Positions 1 to 9,126 are shown, numbered from the stretch's first letter. The stretch is DNA of 61,367 nucleotides from Paludibacteraceae bacterium (GCA_017477325.1 JAFUWV010000007.1:1-61367); one strand, 5' to 3'. Made by a program: numbers and translations. The notes: generated from the letters alone by a model not told the origin.

Positions 1-91
1 CTTTACCCTCAACCAACAATGGTTCATAGCCATAAGACATATTATGTCCAAATGAAAGCGATAACAATATGACTAACATCTTTTTTCTCAT
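1..91 (-). CDS. Exported protein, N-terminal fragment (cut by window edge)
   Basis: An open frame starts with ATG at 89-91 and runs off the left edge, giving about 30 residues. They form a basic start (MRKK), a hydrophobic stretch (MLVILLSLSFG) and then YGYEPLLVEGK, which looks like a signal peptide followed by the start of a mature exported protein. The Y-x-P-L-x-x-E-G-K pattern just after a signal peptide is common in Bacteroidales hypothetical secreted proteins. The rest lies outside the window, so no function can be given. It lies 74 bases downstream of the papain-like protease on the same strand. Confidence 0.6.
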   Translation of the reverse strand, partial: MRKKMLVILLSLSFGHNMSYGYEPLLVEGK

Positions 92-165
92 ATTCTAGTT
101 AATTTATTAATATAATCCATTAGATTTAAATGTTTTCTATAAGGCAGACGATATTTTTAATTTAT

Positions 166-2136
166 TCATAACATTAAAACATTTCCATGTTCTATATCAC
201 ATTGCCCCCCAACCTCAACCTCAAGAGAACCTATGGAATGATGATACAGTGTACCATTATTAAGTAATTTTAAAGTTCCCGTACTTTCTACTCTTATGTT
301 TGAGTTGAAAACATTGCCTGCGTTTACTATTAATTTTGCTCCATCATTAATAATGATTTTTGCAGCTGGATTCATTGTGAGATTGGCGGAAAGTGTTAAT
401 GTTGCATTATTAGTAATTATGATGTTACCACATTGGGCTAAATCTGTATTCCAACAGGTATCTTCTGTAATAGTAAGTGTATGATAAGGAAATTCATATT
501 CATTAAAAACTCCGTATTCGTTCATTTCGGCAACTGCAGGATTAGAATCGTCACCATCGGGGATATCGGGACAGCAGATAGGACAATTCGTTGGTTTAGG
601 CCCCAGACCCCAAAAATAATAGCCATCGTTATCATTGTCAGTTACTACAATATCATCGTCCGTATGTTTTAAACTTATAATAGGTGTTATTATTTTATAA
701 GTTGATGACATATTTCTAATAGTATTACCACTGTGAGGAAACACTGCATACACATACCCTCCGTTTCTTCTTCCTATTGTACCTGCACTATTTTTAAAAA
801 TCCAATAAGTTTGTCCGATTAGTTCATTACCTGGATAAATTATACTATCAATATTGCAAATAGTAGCTGGATAACTAGGGATTAAGGTAATTGTATCATA
901 TTCCCCAATTGTATGGAACCCCACCATAGACATAGAATGTCCACAATATTTTACCGTATCTCTCCCATCATCAGTTCGACCTAAATAACTATGAGAGTAT
1001 CCCGAAATTAATGGACCTTTGTTTATAATATTCCATTTGAGTTCTTGTATATTGCATGATATATATTGATAATCTGTAATAAAAATTCTTTCATCCGGAT
1101 TATTACATTTCTCCGAACATAATATAGTACAATCATTTTGGAAAGGCATACATTCTTCATTACAAACTCCATTTTCTTTAATATATTTTAGAGCTATTGA
1201 ACTTACACCTCCCTTACCTGATATTGATCCTCCATGAGAACAGACTCCAACTTCTTGTTCTGATAAATCTACATTAAAATGTTGGTTATAATATAAATTA
1301 TTAACAGCTTCTACTGATGCAACCGGTCCAAATACCCAACATCCACCATTACCAATACTACTGGGATTAGAAGGCAAATTCTGGTTTTTTATGGAAGTTA
1401 TCCAGCTAGATCCATGTCTACTTCTCCAATCGAATTCATCAACAAATTGTACAACATTCTCTCGCATATTGCCATCAATAAGGCTATTATCTTGGAGTTC
1501 GTAATCACTTGGAACAATTTCAAAAATGCCTCCTGCATAAAACTCTATTCCCGAAGACACATAATTATCATCATCACAATAGAAGATGGATTTAATATTA
1601 TCATAACTATATTCAAAATCTTCACAAACTTCTGCCAACCAATGTTTTTTGTTATCAAAGATATACTTATTCCACTTATTAACCTGATTTGTTGCATTTT
1701 GATTTAGTAACGATTTCCAATTCATTAATCCTCCTATAGCATCAGGACTTACTTCATAAGTTAAGTAATCTATGTGTATTGAAGAGTTTTTGCAAATAAT
1801 CTTTAAGTACAAAGGTTGTATACTATCTAACATTATTGTCTCTCTTTTACCGAGGAATAGTCCCTCTTTATCGAATCTACTATCAAACTCATCAAAGAGA
1901 TACTCATCTTGCTTTGTGTCTACTAAAATTACACGTGCAATACAATTATTATTACCAATACTATTATATTTGACATACCCATTAACTGACATGGAGAATA
2001 CTCCCTGAGGCTGCAAAGGAATCATATAAATATCATCCCTTTCATATGTTTTATCAATAAATATAGTATCTGCATCTACAATATTTACAAAACATATTAT
2101 AACATAAGAAATGAGCAAAATTCTATTTTTACACAT
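166..2136 (-). CDS. Secreted papain-like (C1A-type) cysteine protease with C-terminal beta-solenoid-like tail
   Basis: The 656-aa product begins with a signal peptide (residues 1-22). A poorly recognisable 200-residue N-terminal part may act as propeptide. The papain fold starts near FDWRSR (235-240). Gln252 (IKNQN) fits the oxyanion-hole glutamine, Cys266 lies in GGCWVFGPVASVEA, His400 in CGHSMSMVGF, and Asn449 in YWIFKNSAGTIG, so the catalytic set looks complete. Residues about 555-656 alternate short hydrophobic strands with Asn/Gly turns (IIITNNATLTLSANLTM), like a parallel beta-helix. I see no T9SS type A domain. The gene is clearly more AT-rich than most of the window, which suggests separate ancestry. 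Substrate unknown. Confidence 0.8.
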   Translation of the reverse strand: MCKNRILLISYVIICFVNIVDADTIFIDKTYERDDIYMIPLQPQGVFSMSVNGYVKYNSIGNNNCIARVILVDTKQDEYLFDEFDSRFDKEGLFLGKRETIMLDSIQPLYLKIICKNSSIHIDYLTYEVSPDAIGGLMNWKSLLNQNATNQVNKWNKYIFDNKKHWLAEVCEDFEYSYDNIKSIFYCDDDNYVSSGIEFYAGGIFEIVPSDYELQDNSLIDGNMRENVVQFVDEFDWRSRHGSSWITSIKNQNLPSNPSSIGNGGCWVFGPVASVEAVNNLYYNQHFNVDLSEQEVGVCSHGGSISGKGGVSSIALKYIKENGVCNEECMPFQNDCTILCSEKCNNPDERIFITDYQYISCNIQELKWNIINKGPLISGYSHSYLGRTDDGRDTVKYCGHSMSMVGFHTIGEYDTITLIPSYPATICNIDSIIYPGNELIGQTYWIFKNSAGTIGRRNGGYVYAVFPHSGNTIRNMSSTYKIITPIISLKHTDDDIVVTDNDNDGYYFWGLGPKPTNCPICCPDIPDGDDSNPAVAEMNEYGVFNEYEFPYHTLTITEDTCWNTDLAQCGNIIITNNATLTLSANLTMNPAAKIIINDGAKLIVNAGNVFNSNIRVESTGTLKLLNNGTLYHHSIGSLEVEVGGQCDIEHGNVLML

Positions 2137-2264
2137 AATTGTATTAAATTAAAGTTATTCGTAAAAAAGTAAAGGAAACGAAGACATTCAAAATCTACGA
2201 ATCACATTATTAACACATGACAAACGAATTATTAATATATGGCAAACAAGATAGTGGAATGCTT

Positions 2265-3521
2265 TCATTTTGTGAGGATCATACGTTTGGTATCAATCAC
2301 CTGTCCGTCAGCAATGAGAGAGTATAAGTACATGCCTGCCTGAAGTTCATTGGCCTGTATGGTAAGTGCTCCATCTCCAGTTTGTGAGATTGTATGTTTT
2401 GAAATTTGAGTGCCATTCATATCATAAATATAGATGGCAGAATTTTGCATATTGGCAGGCAGGAAATACCGAATCTCTGTTGCAACATCAAAAGGATTAG
2501 GCTCATTCTGATAAAGCACGGCTTCGTCTGAAAGATTGTCTTTCGGCATTTGTCTTTTTATTGGTTCGCCAGCCTGCAGGCTCTCCACCTGATGCTGCAA
2601 GTCCTGAATTGCCATAACCAAGAGAGGTATAATCTCTTGATAGTTGATACCGAGGAATCCGTTGCCGTCTTCATTTACGATATTAGGCAACAGTTCACGA
2701 ACCTCTTGAGCGAGAAAACCATAATGCAACTGCTCAAAGTCGATATCAGGACTGAAATACTGAGGTTTCTCTTTAGTAGAATCGTTCACTTCTCCTTCCA
2801 ACTCTATCTGCTGCCAGTTATATTGAACAGGATTAAGTCTGCCTATTGCGGACAATGCCTCTTGCTTTATCGGAGCAATGTTTGTTTTAAGTCGTTCGTC
2901 AGACGAATTTATCAAACTTATTGTATTTAAATTTCCATTGACATTGGTCTGGCCATAGAAGTATCCGGCATACTTACCGGGTATGGCAGAATTATACTCA
3001 GATATTCCGCCAAATATACCGGTTCCATTGTTAGAACCGGTAAGCAATCCGTAAACGCCATAGTTATAGCCGTTCGTTAAATTGCCGGCGGTAGCATATA
3101 CTCCGTATGCCTTAGGAAAAAATATTCCACTATACATTGAAGGGATAGCCGTTGCTATGCCTGCTTCGGCTTTTATTCCTATACTCTTTTCAAGAGCAAA
3201 TTTGCTATTTGCGTATATAGCAGCACTTGTTTGACTGGTAAATTTGTCTGTAAAAACTTTTACTCCATAATTTGTTGAAGATATATATGGATAATTTCCT
3301 TGAATAACGTTTGATATATATTCCCACATATCCATTGAACCATTCCTTTCTATGGAAACAGCGGCAGTCGAATCACCAACTGTATTAACTGACAGATTCG
3401 ACAAGGGGGCCGAAGTACCGACAGCAATACCAACTTTGCCGTCACTCGCTACTTTAAGTTGGGAACTTGCATATCCTGCCGACATGAGAAGGATAGCAGA
3501 GAGAAGGAAAATCTTTTTCAT
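2265..3521 (-). CDS. T9SS cargo with peptidase S74 intramolecular chaperone domain
   Basis: The chosen ATG (3519-3521) gives 418 aa beginning with a clean signal peptide, MKKIFLLSAILLMSAGYASSQ; a longer frame upstream contains the promoter and is not expected to be translated. The middle is Gly/Asn/Ser-rich and resembles a trimeric fibre stalk. Around residue 205 is SSDERLKTNI, the hallmark start of the peptidase S74 domain, followed by YGFLAQEV and LGINYQEIIPLL motifs of that family. The last 75 residues (YQNEPNPFD to KRMILTK) are a T9SS type A sorting domain. In phage tail spikes S74 domains trimerise the protein and cut themselves off; here the domain sits before the export/anchor signal. 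It is probably a monocistronic surface or released fibre. Confidence 0.85.
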   Translation of the reverse strand: MKKIFLLSAILLMSAGYASSQLKVASDGKVGIAVGTSAPLSNLSVNTVGDSTAAVSIERNGSMDMWEYISNVIQGNYPYISSTNYGVKVFTDKFTSQTSAAIYANSKFALEKSIGIKAEAGIATAIPSMYSGIFFPKAYGVYATAGNLTNGYNYGVYGLLTGSNNGTGIFGGISEYNSAIPGKYAGYFYGQTNVNGNLNTISLINSSDERLKTNIAPIKQEALSAIGRLNPVQYNWQQIELEGEVNDSTKEKPQYFSPDIDFEQLHYGFLAQEVRELLPNIVNEDGNGFLGINYQEIIPLLVMAIQDLQHQVESLQAGEPIKRQMPKDNLSDEAVLYQNEPNPFDVATEIRYFLPANMQNSAIYIYDMNGTQISKHTISQTGDGALTIQANELQAGMYLYSLIADGQVIDTKRMILTK

Positions 3522-3561
3522 GGTGTTTAATAAATTTAGTGTGTTTATTAAGATTTCGGGG

Positions 3562-3593
3562 CAAAGGTATGCAATATATTTCAATAAAGCAAA
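3562..3593 (-). promoter_or_regulatory. Promoter of the S74/T9SS gene
   Basis: On the minus strand TTTG (3590-3593) is followed after 20 nt by TACCTTTG (3562-3569), the Bacteroidota -33/-7 pair. It lies 41 bases upstream of the ATG at 3521 and supports that start. Confidence 0.7.
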
Positions 3594-3656
3594 TAAAATG
3601 TACAATATTGACAAATTAGAGGTATAGAATGAAAATACGGTCAAAGAGCAAAACAG

Positions 3657-3694
3657 TAAAAAAAACCTCGGATGTCAGAATAAACACCCGAGGT
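3657..3694 (-). terminator. Rho-independent terminator after the DUF4465 gene
   Basis: On the minus strand a 7-bp stem ACCTCGG/CCGAGGT (3688-3694 with 3665-3671) and a 16-nt loop are followed by a run of T (3657-3664), 25 bases past the stop codon of the DUF4465 gene. Confidence 0.75.
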
Positions 3695-3718
3695 AAATGG
3701 TTAGCAGGCAAACAAAAT

Positions 3719-4519
3719 TTATTTTGCCCACTGCGGTATTACAGTGAGTCCGTCGAGGGCGAAATAGGTAGGAGTGAGGAATCCGTATTCGTTCTTGTCG
3801 GTCGATTCCATAGTGAAGGTAATGCCGAAGCAAACACCGAGCGGAGTGAGGTCGATCTTTGCCCATTCCTCGTTTATAAAGGTTTTGCCGTCGCGGAAGT
3901 CAGCGAGATAGTACTTTACCTCATTGCCTTCTACAACCTCGTTGTTTTCGTTGAGTGCTTTGACAGTAAGCAGCAGATAGTCTCCGTCTTTGAATGCCCG
4001 TGCGTCATAGGATCCACCGTTTTTGAGTGTTGACACCACTTGTGCGGTGTTGGTCAGATAGACGGCTTGCGGTTTGTAAGAGTCGGCCCCTGTGAATGTG
4101 ATGTCGCTTGTGCGGTTGAGTTCTCCTTTTGTAGCATCGTAGTAGTCGCCCCAGTAGCATGTCATGTAAGGAGTGCCTTCTCCATTGAGTCCGCCTTTTG
4201 TTATTGCCGACTCAGGCAGAGTGGCGTCTGCTTTGTTGTTTTTGCTGACACCGTAGCCCATGTAGTAGGTGGTTTCGTAGGTCTGACCTTCGAAAACATA
4301 CTGCGAGACAGCGGCTCTGTGGTGGAAGGTGAACGTCTGTGCTACGAAATCGTCAACGGCAGTGCTGTAGAGGCCAGACCACAAGCCGTCGTCATCATAG
4401 CTGAGGCTAGTGGTAGTGTTATTCAGATCGAGGGTCCAGACTGTGGTTTCAGTTCCGGAGTTGCAACTTGCGAGGAGCACTAACATGAGTGCTGCAACGC
4501 CAAAAATAGATTTCTTCAT
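3719..4519 (-). CDS. DUF4465-domain lipoprotein, probable surface B12-associated protein
   Basis: The 266-aa protein has a lipoprotein signal (MLVLLASC, Cys19) and a body typical of DUF4465: Y-Y-M-G-Y-G-V-S near residue 87, YMTCYWGDYYDA, the YLTNTA strand near 150, and LADFRDG...EWAKIDLTPLG toward the C terminus. DUF4465 proteins recur in Bacteroidota vitamin B12 loci, and from memory the described B12-binding BtuH lipoproteins belong to this kind of protein; I could not verify that link. It is the second gene after a cobalamin riboswitch, 52 bases behind the preceding gene, and ends at a clear terminator. Role inferred: capture of corrinoids at the outer face of the outer membrane. Confidence 0.8.
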   Translation of the reverse strand: MKKSIFGVAALMLVLLASCNSGTETTVWTLDLNNTTTSLSYDDDGLWSGLYSTAVDDFVAQTFTFHHRAAVSQYVFEGQTYETTYYMGYGVSKNNKADATLPESAITKGGLNGEGTPYMTCYWGDYYDATKGELNRTSDITFTGADSYKPQAVYLTNTAQVVSTLKNGGSYDARAFKDGDYLLLTVKALNENNEVVEGNEVKYYLADFRDGKTFINEEWAKIDLTPLGVCFGITFTMESTDKNEYGFLTPTYFALDGLTVIPQWAK

Positions 4520-4571
4520 TTTGTTTGTTTTTTGATTGTTATTGTTAGTATTCTTAGTTTTTCAATTTTCA

Positions 4572-5441
4572 TTATTCACTTTTTATTACTACTACTCCCG
4601 CCACTTCGGTAGAGAGTTCGCCTATCATGGTATAGACTTCGTCGACGGCGGTCTGTATGCGTACGAAGTCGCAGTACCCGAGTGGTACGTGCGTGCCATT
4701 CTGATCAACAGCCCAGTCGAGGTCGAAAGCGGTTCCGAGAGAGTCGGTGTTAGGATAGTTGTCGGCATAGCCAAACTCGAGAACCTGCTGTGCGACGACT
4801 CCGTTTTCAGCCACCATGTGTGAAGAGAGAAGGGTGCCGCTAACGTGTATGACGGTGTCGGTGAGCCATTGCGGGAAATAAGGTTGCCGATGAAAAGGAT
4901 TGTTGAGTGTGGTGTCGGACTTATGCCATGTCTTTTCGTAGTTATGAGTAGTCTCGGGCTTGAAATATTCAGAGCCAGCGAGTTCGTACCATGTGTCGTC
5001 GGGGAGTCCGTTTCGGTTGACGTCCTGACTTACCAGCACTATGCCGGGTTCGCTGTTGCCGGTACGTGTGCTGCCCTGAGCCATGAAAGCATTACCGAGT
5101 ACACGAAAGTCCCGTTTGTCAGGAAGGTTTTTTATGGAAGAACCGAGAGAGACAGTGACGTATCCTCCGAATCCTCCGAGGGTAATGACAGAGCCTTGAC
5201 GAAGCGATTGTTGAGCCTTGAGGAGCATGTCTTGATAGGTGTCACCAACCCGGTATTCAGGTAAGATATTGACAAACTGCCCCATGGCGGGGCGGTACTC
5301 GAGGACTGTCAGAGAGTCAGAGAGAGCACCGGCAGGTACGACAGGTTCGGGTTCCTGAGTATGGGGGGAACAAGAAGATATTCCTGCCAGAAACAGGAAC
5401 AGCAGCAGAGGGCAGAAAAAAACAGTATAAAAATGCTTCAT
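4572..5441 (-). CDS. Riboswitch-controlled cell-surface lipoprotein
   Basis: Starting at the ATG at 5439-5441 the product is 289 aa with a lipoprotein signal peptide (LFLFLAGISSC); an upstream TTG in frame is less likely. The mature part contains EYRPAMGQFVN, a glycine-rich strand VITLGGFGGYVTVSLG, DVNRNGLPDDTWYELAGSEY and a closing segment CDFVRIQTAVD. These match a family of about 300-aa surface proteins often met next to BtuB/BtuG in Bacteroidales. DVNRNGLPDD resembles a calcium-binding loop. It is the first gene behind the cobalamin riboswitch, so corrinoid scarcity should switch it on together with the DUF4465 gene. The exact function is not known to me. Confidence 0.7.
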   Translation of the reverse strand: MKHFYTVFFCPLLLFLFLAGISSCSPHTQEPEPVVPAGALSDSLTVLEYRPAMGQFVNILPEYRVGDTYQDMLLKAQQSLRQGSVITLGGFGGYVTVSLGSSIKNLPDKRDFRVLGNAFMAQGSTRTGNSEPGIVLVSQDVNRNGLPDDTWYELAGSEYFKPETTHNYEKTWHKSDTTLNNPFHRQPYFPQWLTDTVIHVSGTLLSSHMVAENGVVAQQVLEFGYADNYPNTDSLGTAFDLDWAVDQNGTHVPLGYCDFVRIQTAVDEVYTMIGELSTEVAGVVVIKSE

Positions 5442-5486
5442 CTCAATATGCCCCAATCCTCGAGGGCCTTAAAAAATGTATTAACT

Positions 5487-5712
5487 TATGGCAGGTCTTC
5501 CGACTTGTCTCCTTTGTCCTGCGTCTTCCCATCGGGCGAGGTAGCCTAACAGTGACGATATGAGAGTTTCAGGGCAAAGTTTGTAAGGCACAGTCTCTAA
5601 GAGACATCCTTTATCGTTGTGCGTTACAAAGACTTACGGCTGCGGGACAGTACCTGAATCGCACAGGTTTCCCTATTAATCTCATGGGTTGCAAACCTTT
5701 AGAGAACCATAC
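5487..5712 (-). promoter_or_regulatory. Cobalamin (adenosylcobalamin) riboswitch
   Basis: Read on the minus strand the region holds the conserved cobalamin-aptamer blocks in order: AATAGGGAAACCTGTG, CTGTCCCGCAGCCGTAA, the B12-box region TCACTG...GATGGGAAGACG, and the closing AAGTCGGAAGACCTGC. It ends about 45 bases before the first gene of the DUF4465 operon. In this class ligand binding normally represses translation or transcription of uptake genes. I see no obvious separate U-tract terminator in the short space before the ATG, so translational control is more likely. Confidence 0.93.
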
Positions 5713-5779
5713 GTAATTGTTTAATGTTTAACGCCTCTGAGGAGGCTTTTGAAAGTTGAATTATTTATATTAGCGGCTG

Positions 5780-5809
5780 CAAAGGTAGTAATAATTATCA
5801 GAATACAAA
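5780..5809 (-). promoter_or_regulatory. Promoter of the riboswitch transcript
   Basis: Minus-strand TACCTTTG (5780-5787) with TTTG at 5806-5809 (spacing 18). The start of transcription near 5773 leaves about 60 nt before the aptamer; that stretch contains a small GCCTCC/GGAGGC hairpin (about 5736-5750). Confidence 0.65.
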
Positions 5810-5826
5810 AATGATGAATGACAGAC

Positions 5827-8061
5827 TTATTCGTCGGTGCGCATGTTGGCAATCACTTCATACCGGTTTTGTCCCTTATACTGAGTGAGGTTTTGCAGAG
5901 AGTCGGTAGTGATGCTGATACGTTTTTCGGATATATCTTTTTGTTTGGTGAGGTACCGTGTGAGTACGAGGTTGCGCATCTCAGCCTTATGAAGAACTTG
6001 CTGCTGCAAGGAGTCGGGGGTATAGTATTCGACAGCTGCAGCGGTCAGTTTGTTCCGCTTGCCTGTGAGTTGTTCGGCATAGTGCTTGAACCCGGAGTCG
6101 CTGTTGCTGATTTTCTGTATTTTCTCGATGTCGAGCAGAGTGATGGAGCCGATGGCCTCGGTTTGCTGTTCGTAGTAACTGCGTTTGAGATTGAAGAGCG
6201 CCTGGGTTTCGACAGCCGATTTGAGATTGAACTGTTGCACCATGTTGAGTGTGACATCAGGTTGCTCGGTCATCATCTGTGCAATGAGGTCGAGTTTCTT
6301 GTACTGTTCGAGGCTGAGGTCAGGCTGTATGAGGTCAACAGGCATCTGGCTGAGGTCTCCTGCCTGAATGCCGCTTGCTTGTGCCATTGCCACGAAGGGT
6401 GCGGCAGTGGCTTTCAGGAGAGTATTGCCGATGGCCCGGCCAATGACTTTCCCGAGTGAGAACTTAGGCTCGTTGAGGTTACCCTCGACAGGCACCTCAA
6501 TGAGGATTTTTCCGCTCATGTCGGTCATGAGGGCGATTGCAGACTTGAGAGGTACACTCTTGAACTCGGCTTCGGAGCGGTTGTCTTTTCGTCCGAGTTT
6601 GAGGTCGTAGATTTCTATTTTCTGCATGCCGTCGATTATGCCATGACTGAGGCTGTTGTCGCTTGTGAGAGACAATATTCCTTTGTTGACAGGGTAGGCA
6701 AACAGGTCTTCAACCCACGGAGACAGTCCCTCAAGTTGCACATTGCGCAGCATGGCGACTACCCGGGCGTCTTTGTTCTTGTAGTCGAGGCTGCCGCGCC
6801 AGTTGACCATCATGCTTCCGCCGTCAGGCAGACCAGCATTGAGGATGATATGGTTTTGTCCGTCGAGGGTGAGGTTTTGCGCAGAAGCACGTATGGCGCG
6901 CACCTTGTACGAGAACTTCCGGGAGAGGGTCTTGTCGGTATAGTTGATCTGAGATTTGCGCAGAGCGAGTCTGCCAACGGAGAGGCGGAGGGGGGTAGTG
7001 TCGGATGTTTCGGGAGTTTTCTTGGCTGCAGTGGTATCAGACGTTACAACAGTTTCAGGAGTTTGGGGAGCGGCGAGGAGACGTGAGATGGTGTTGCCGG
7101 TTTTGTCGCGAAGGATATTGAGTATCATGCTGTCAACAGCCAGACTGTCGAGCCTGATGTTCATTGTCTTTGGTACGATGCTGCTGATACCGACACCTAT
7201 CATGCCAACTTCTGCGATGGTCTTGCGGTCTTCGTCGCGGAGTTCGAGATTATCGACTTGCACATTGCCCTGGAGTTCTACTCCCATCACGTCGTCGAGA
7301 CTGCCGTGTGCCACGAGGTGTGCACCGAGCCAGCCATCGATGCCTCCTGCAGAGATATGTTCCCTGATGAAGGGTAAAAGGAAGTTGAGGTCGATGTAGC
7401 TAAGGTCGGCTATGAGGGAGTAGATATTGCTCTGCATGTCGTATGCACCGCGCAGCATGACTTGTCCTGCATTGTCGGGCAGGTCGAAACGCAGACCGGC
7501 ATCGGTCTGTCCTGCACCGAACTCGAGTCCCGGCACATCGAGACGCAGATGCTCAAAATCCCAGTGCTGGTTGCGGTTCTTGTCCTGATAAGAGATATTT
7601 CCGTTTCTGAGGCGTATGTCGTTGAGGCTGACCCGCCACGAAGAAGGAGTGGTGTCCCTGACGGCAGCAGTGTCGTTAGAGGCAAAGCGCTGAGGCAGGT
7701 CGGAGAAGTTGAAGCGTTCGCCATCGCTCCAGACATTGATACAGAAGTCGGTAAGATGAATATGCCGCAGATAGACCTGCTTGCCAATGAGGCGCAAGAG
7801 GCTTATATTGACATCGAGTTCTTGCCAGGAAGCGAAGGTCGCGGTGTCTGATTGGTCAGTCAGACGGAGGTCTCTGATGCGGACATTGCCGGTGAGCGCA
7901 CTGACACTAAGGCTGCCGATTTCAACTTGGCGTCCGATCCATTGCTGACTGTTCTTTTCTATAACGAGTTTGGCAACGGGTGAGCCTACAAAGCGAACGA
8001 GAGCAAACAGACCGAGAAGGACTGCTGCTATGATGACAAGCGGTTTGGAGATACGTTTCAT
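5827..8061 (-). CDS. AsmA-like / DUF748 envelope protein
   Basis: The 744-aa product has one N-terminal membrane segment (LVIIAAVLLGLFALVRFVG) followed by a long periplasmic beta-rich body. The opening [26 protein letters not shown] and the later DMSGKILIEVPVEGNLNEPKFSLGKVI are signatures of DUF748/AsmA-type proteins, which in other bacteria act in outer-membrane homeostasis and probably lipid transport between membranes. A Gln/Lys-rich segment (about 600-700) carries several YYEQQ/YTPDSLQQQ helices. It overlaps the upstream gene by 4 bases (ATGA), so translation is likely coupled. Specific cargo cannot be told from sequence. Confidence 0.75.
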   Translation of the reverse strand: MKRISKPLVIIAAVLLGLFALVRFVGSPVAKLVIEKNSQQWIGRQVEIGSLSVSALTGNVRIRDLRLTDQSDTATFASWQELDVNISLLRLIGKQVYLRHIHLTDFCINVWSDGERFNFSDLPQRFASNDTAAVRDTTPSSWRVSLNDIRLRNGNISYQDKNRNQHWDFEHLRLDVPGLEFGAGQTDAGLRFDLPDNAGQVMLRGAYDMQSNIYSLIADLSYIDLNFLLPFIREHISAGGIDGWLGAHLVAHGSLDDVMGVELQGNVQVDNLELRDEDRKTIAEVGMIGVGISSIVPKTMNIRLDSLAVDSMILNILRDKTGNTISRLLAAPQTPETVVTSDTTAAKKTPETSDTTPLRLSVGRLALRKSQINYTDKTLSRKFSYKVRAIRASAQNLTLDGQNHIILNAGLPDGGSMMVNWRGSLDYKNKDARVVAMLRNVQLEGLSPWVEDLFAYPVNKGILSLTSDNSLSHGIIDGMQKIEIYDLKLGRKDNRSEAEFKSVPLKSAIALMTDMSGKILIEVPVEGNLNEPKFSLGKVIGRAIGNTLLKATAAPFVAMAQASGIQAGDLSQMPVDLIQPDLSLEQYKKLDLIAQMMTEQPDVTLNMVQQFNLKSAVETQALFNLKRSYYEQQTEAIGSITLLDIEKIQKISNSDSGFKHYAEQLTGKRNKLTAAAVEYYTPDSLQQQVLHKAEMRNLVLTRYLTKQKDISEKRISITTDSLQNLTQYKGQNRYEVIANMRTDE

Positions 8062-9107
8062 TGTGAAGACAGTTTAGTTTCGTCTTTTTGCCGTTGTTCA
8101 AGCTCTTGCAGATAGAAAGTCATGTTGACCTGTTGCTGGGCGGCATCGGCAGACTGCATTTTGGAGAAAGCTTCGATAGAAAGTTTTGCCCACTGCCGGG
8201 CCTGAGCAAGGTCACCGAGTATCTCGCAGGTGACAGCAATGTCGGCAGCGGCGTATGCACAATTCTCCATCAGATTAGCCTTGGACTTCTTGCCCGCTTG
8301 CTTGGACAGGTCATAGCATAGCTGCCATGTGCGGACTGCCTGCTCCCAGCGTCGGCAGGTGAAATGGCGCATGCCTTCCGTGAGCAGCGAGTCGGAGTTC
8401 TCATAAAGATATCTGTCCACCGTCTCCCACTGGGGGATGAACTGTATGGCGAACTGCTCGCCTGCATATTCAGCGACATCGAGGAGCGCAGTCTGCCGGT
8501 CGGGCAGTTTGTCGAAAGCGAGATTGCTATCGTATGAAGAGCCTTCCCAGAGAAGCGTGTCGGAACGTGTGAGAGTGGAGAAAGAGCCTGAGCGGGTGGT
8601 TAGGGTCCAGGAAGTGGTGACATAGACTTGCAGATAGGCATAGTAGTTATAGTCGTCACCAAGATAGAGTTCCTCGCGGTCGTAGATGAGAATGCGGTCA
8701 AGCGCGAGAACGGCATCGGAGTTGTATGCAAGGCAAAGCGAGTCGGTCAGTTTGCGGCTTAGACTATTGCCTGCGAAGAAGGTGCCGTCAGCCATTGAGC
8801 GGTTGACAAGTCCGACAGAGGAAAAGAGTCCGCTTTCATCGAAATGCTGTGTTGCAGCGAACAGGGCACGAGTGGCAGCCTGCGCAAGGTCGATAGTCTG
8901 ATTGCCTTTGTTGTTACCGAAGAGGACGAGTGCATGTCCGAAGTCATCGGGTTGCTTGACGGTATTGTTGACAATGAGCATATCGGCAGCACCGCGCGGG
9001 AAGTCTTTTGCCGCCGGCCGAAGCACATCGAGCGTGGTATGCCACTGCTGGGCAAAGCATGCACAGCATAACACATATAAGGCGGATATAATCAAGAATC
9101 TTTTCAC
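8058..9107 (-). CDS. Exported protein of unknown function (DUF6340-like)
   Basis: I chose the GTG at 9105-9107, which yields MKRFLIISALYVLCCACFAQQ, a good signal peptide with the predicted transcription start only about 13 nt upstream; a TTG three codons earlier is the alternative. The 349-aa product has a core with LIVNNTVKQPDDFGH, FDESGLFSSVGLVN and LCLAYNSDAVLALDRI, and ends in two TPR-like helical pairs (MRHFTCRRWEQAVRTWQLCYD...GDLAQARQWAKLSIEAF). This layout fits the DUF6340 family of Bacteroidota, whose role is not known to me. It forms a two-gene operon with the DUF748 gene. Confidence 0.65.
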   Translation of the reverse strand: MKRFLIISALYVLCCACFAQQWHTTLDVLRPAAKDFPRGAADMLIVNNTVKQPDDFGHALVLFGNNKGNQTIDLAQAATRALFAATQHFDESGLFSSVGLVNRSMADGTFFAGNSLSRKLTDSLCLAYNSDAVLALDRILIYDREELYLGDDYNYYAYLQVYVTTSWTLTTRSGSFSTLTRSDTLLWEGSSYDSNLAFDKLPDRQTALLDVAEYAGEQFAIQFIPQWETVDRYLYENSDSLLTEGMRHFTCRRWEQAVRTWQLCYDLSKQAGKKSKANLMENCAYAAADIAVTCEILGDLAQARQWAKLSIEAFSKMQSADAAQQQVNMTFYLQELEQRQKDETKLSSQ

Positions 9108-9126
9108 AGGTACCAAGATTTGGCTG

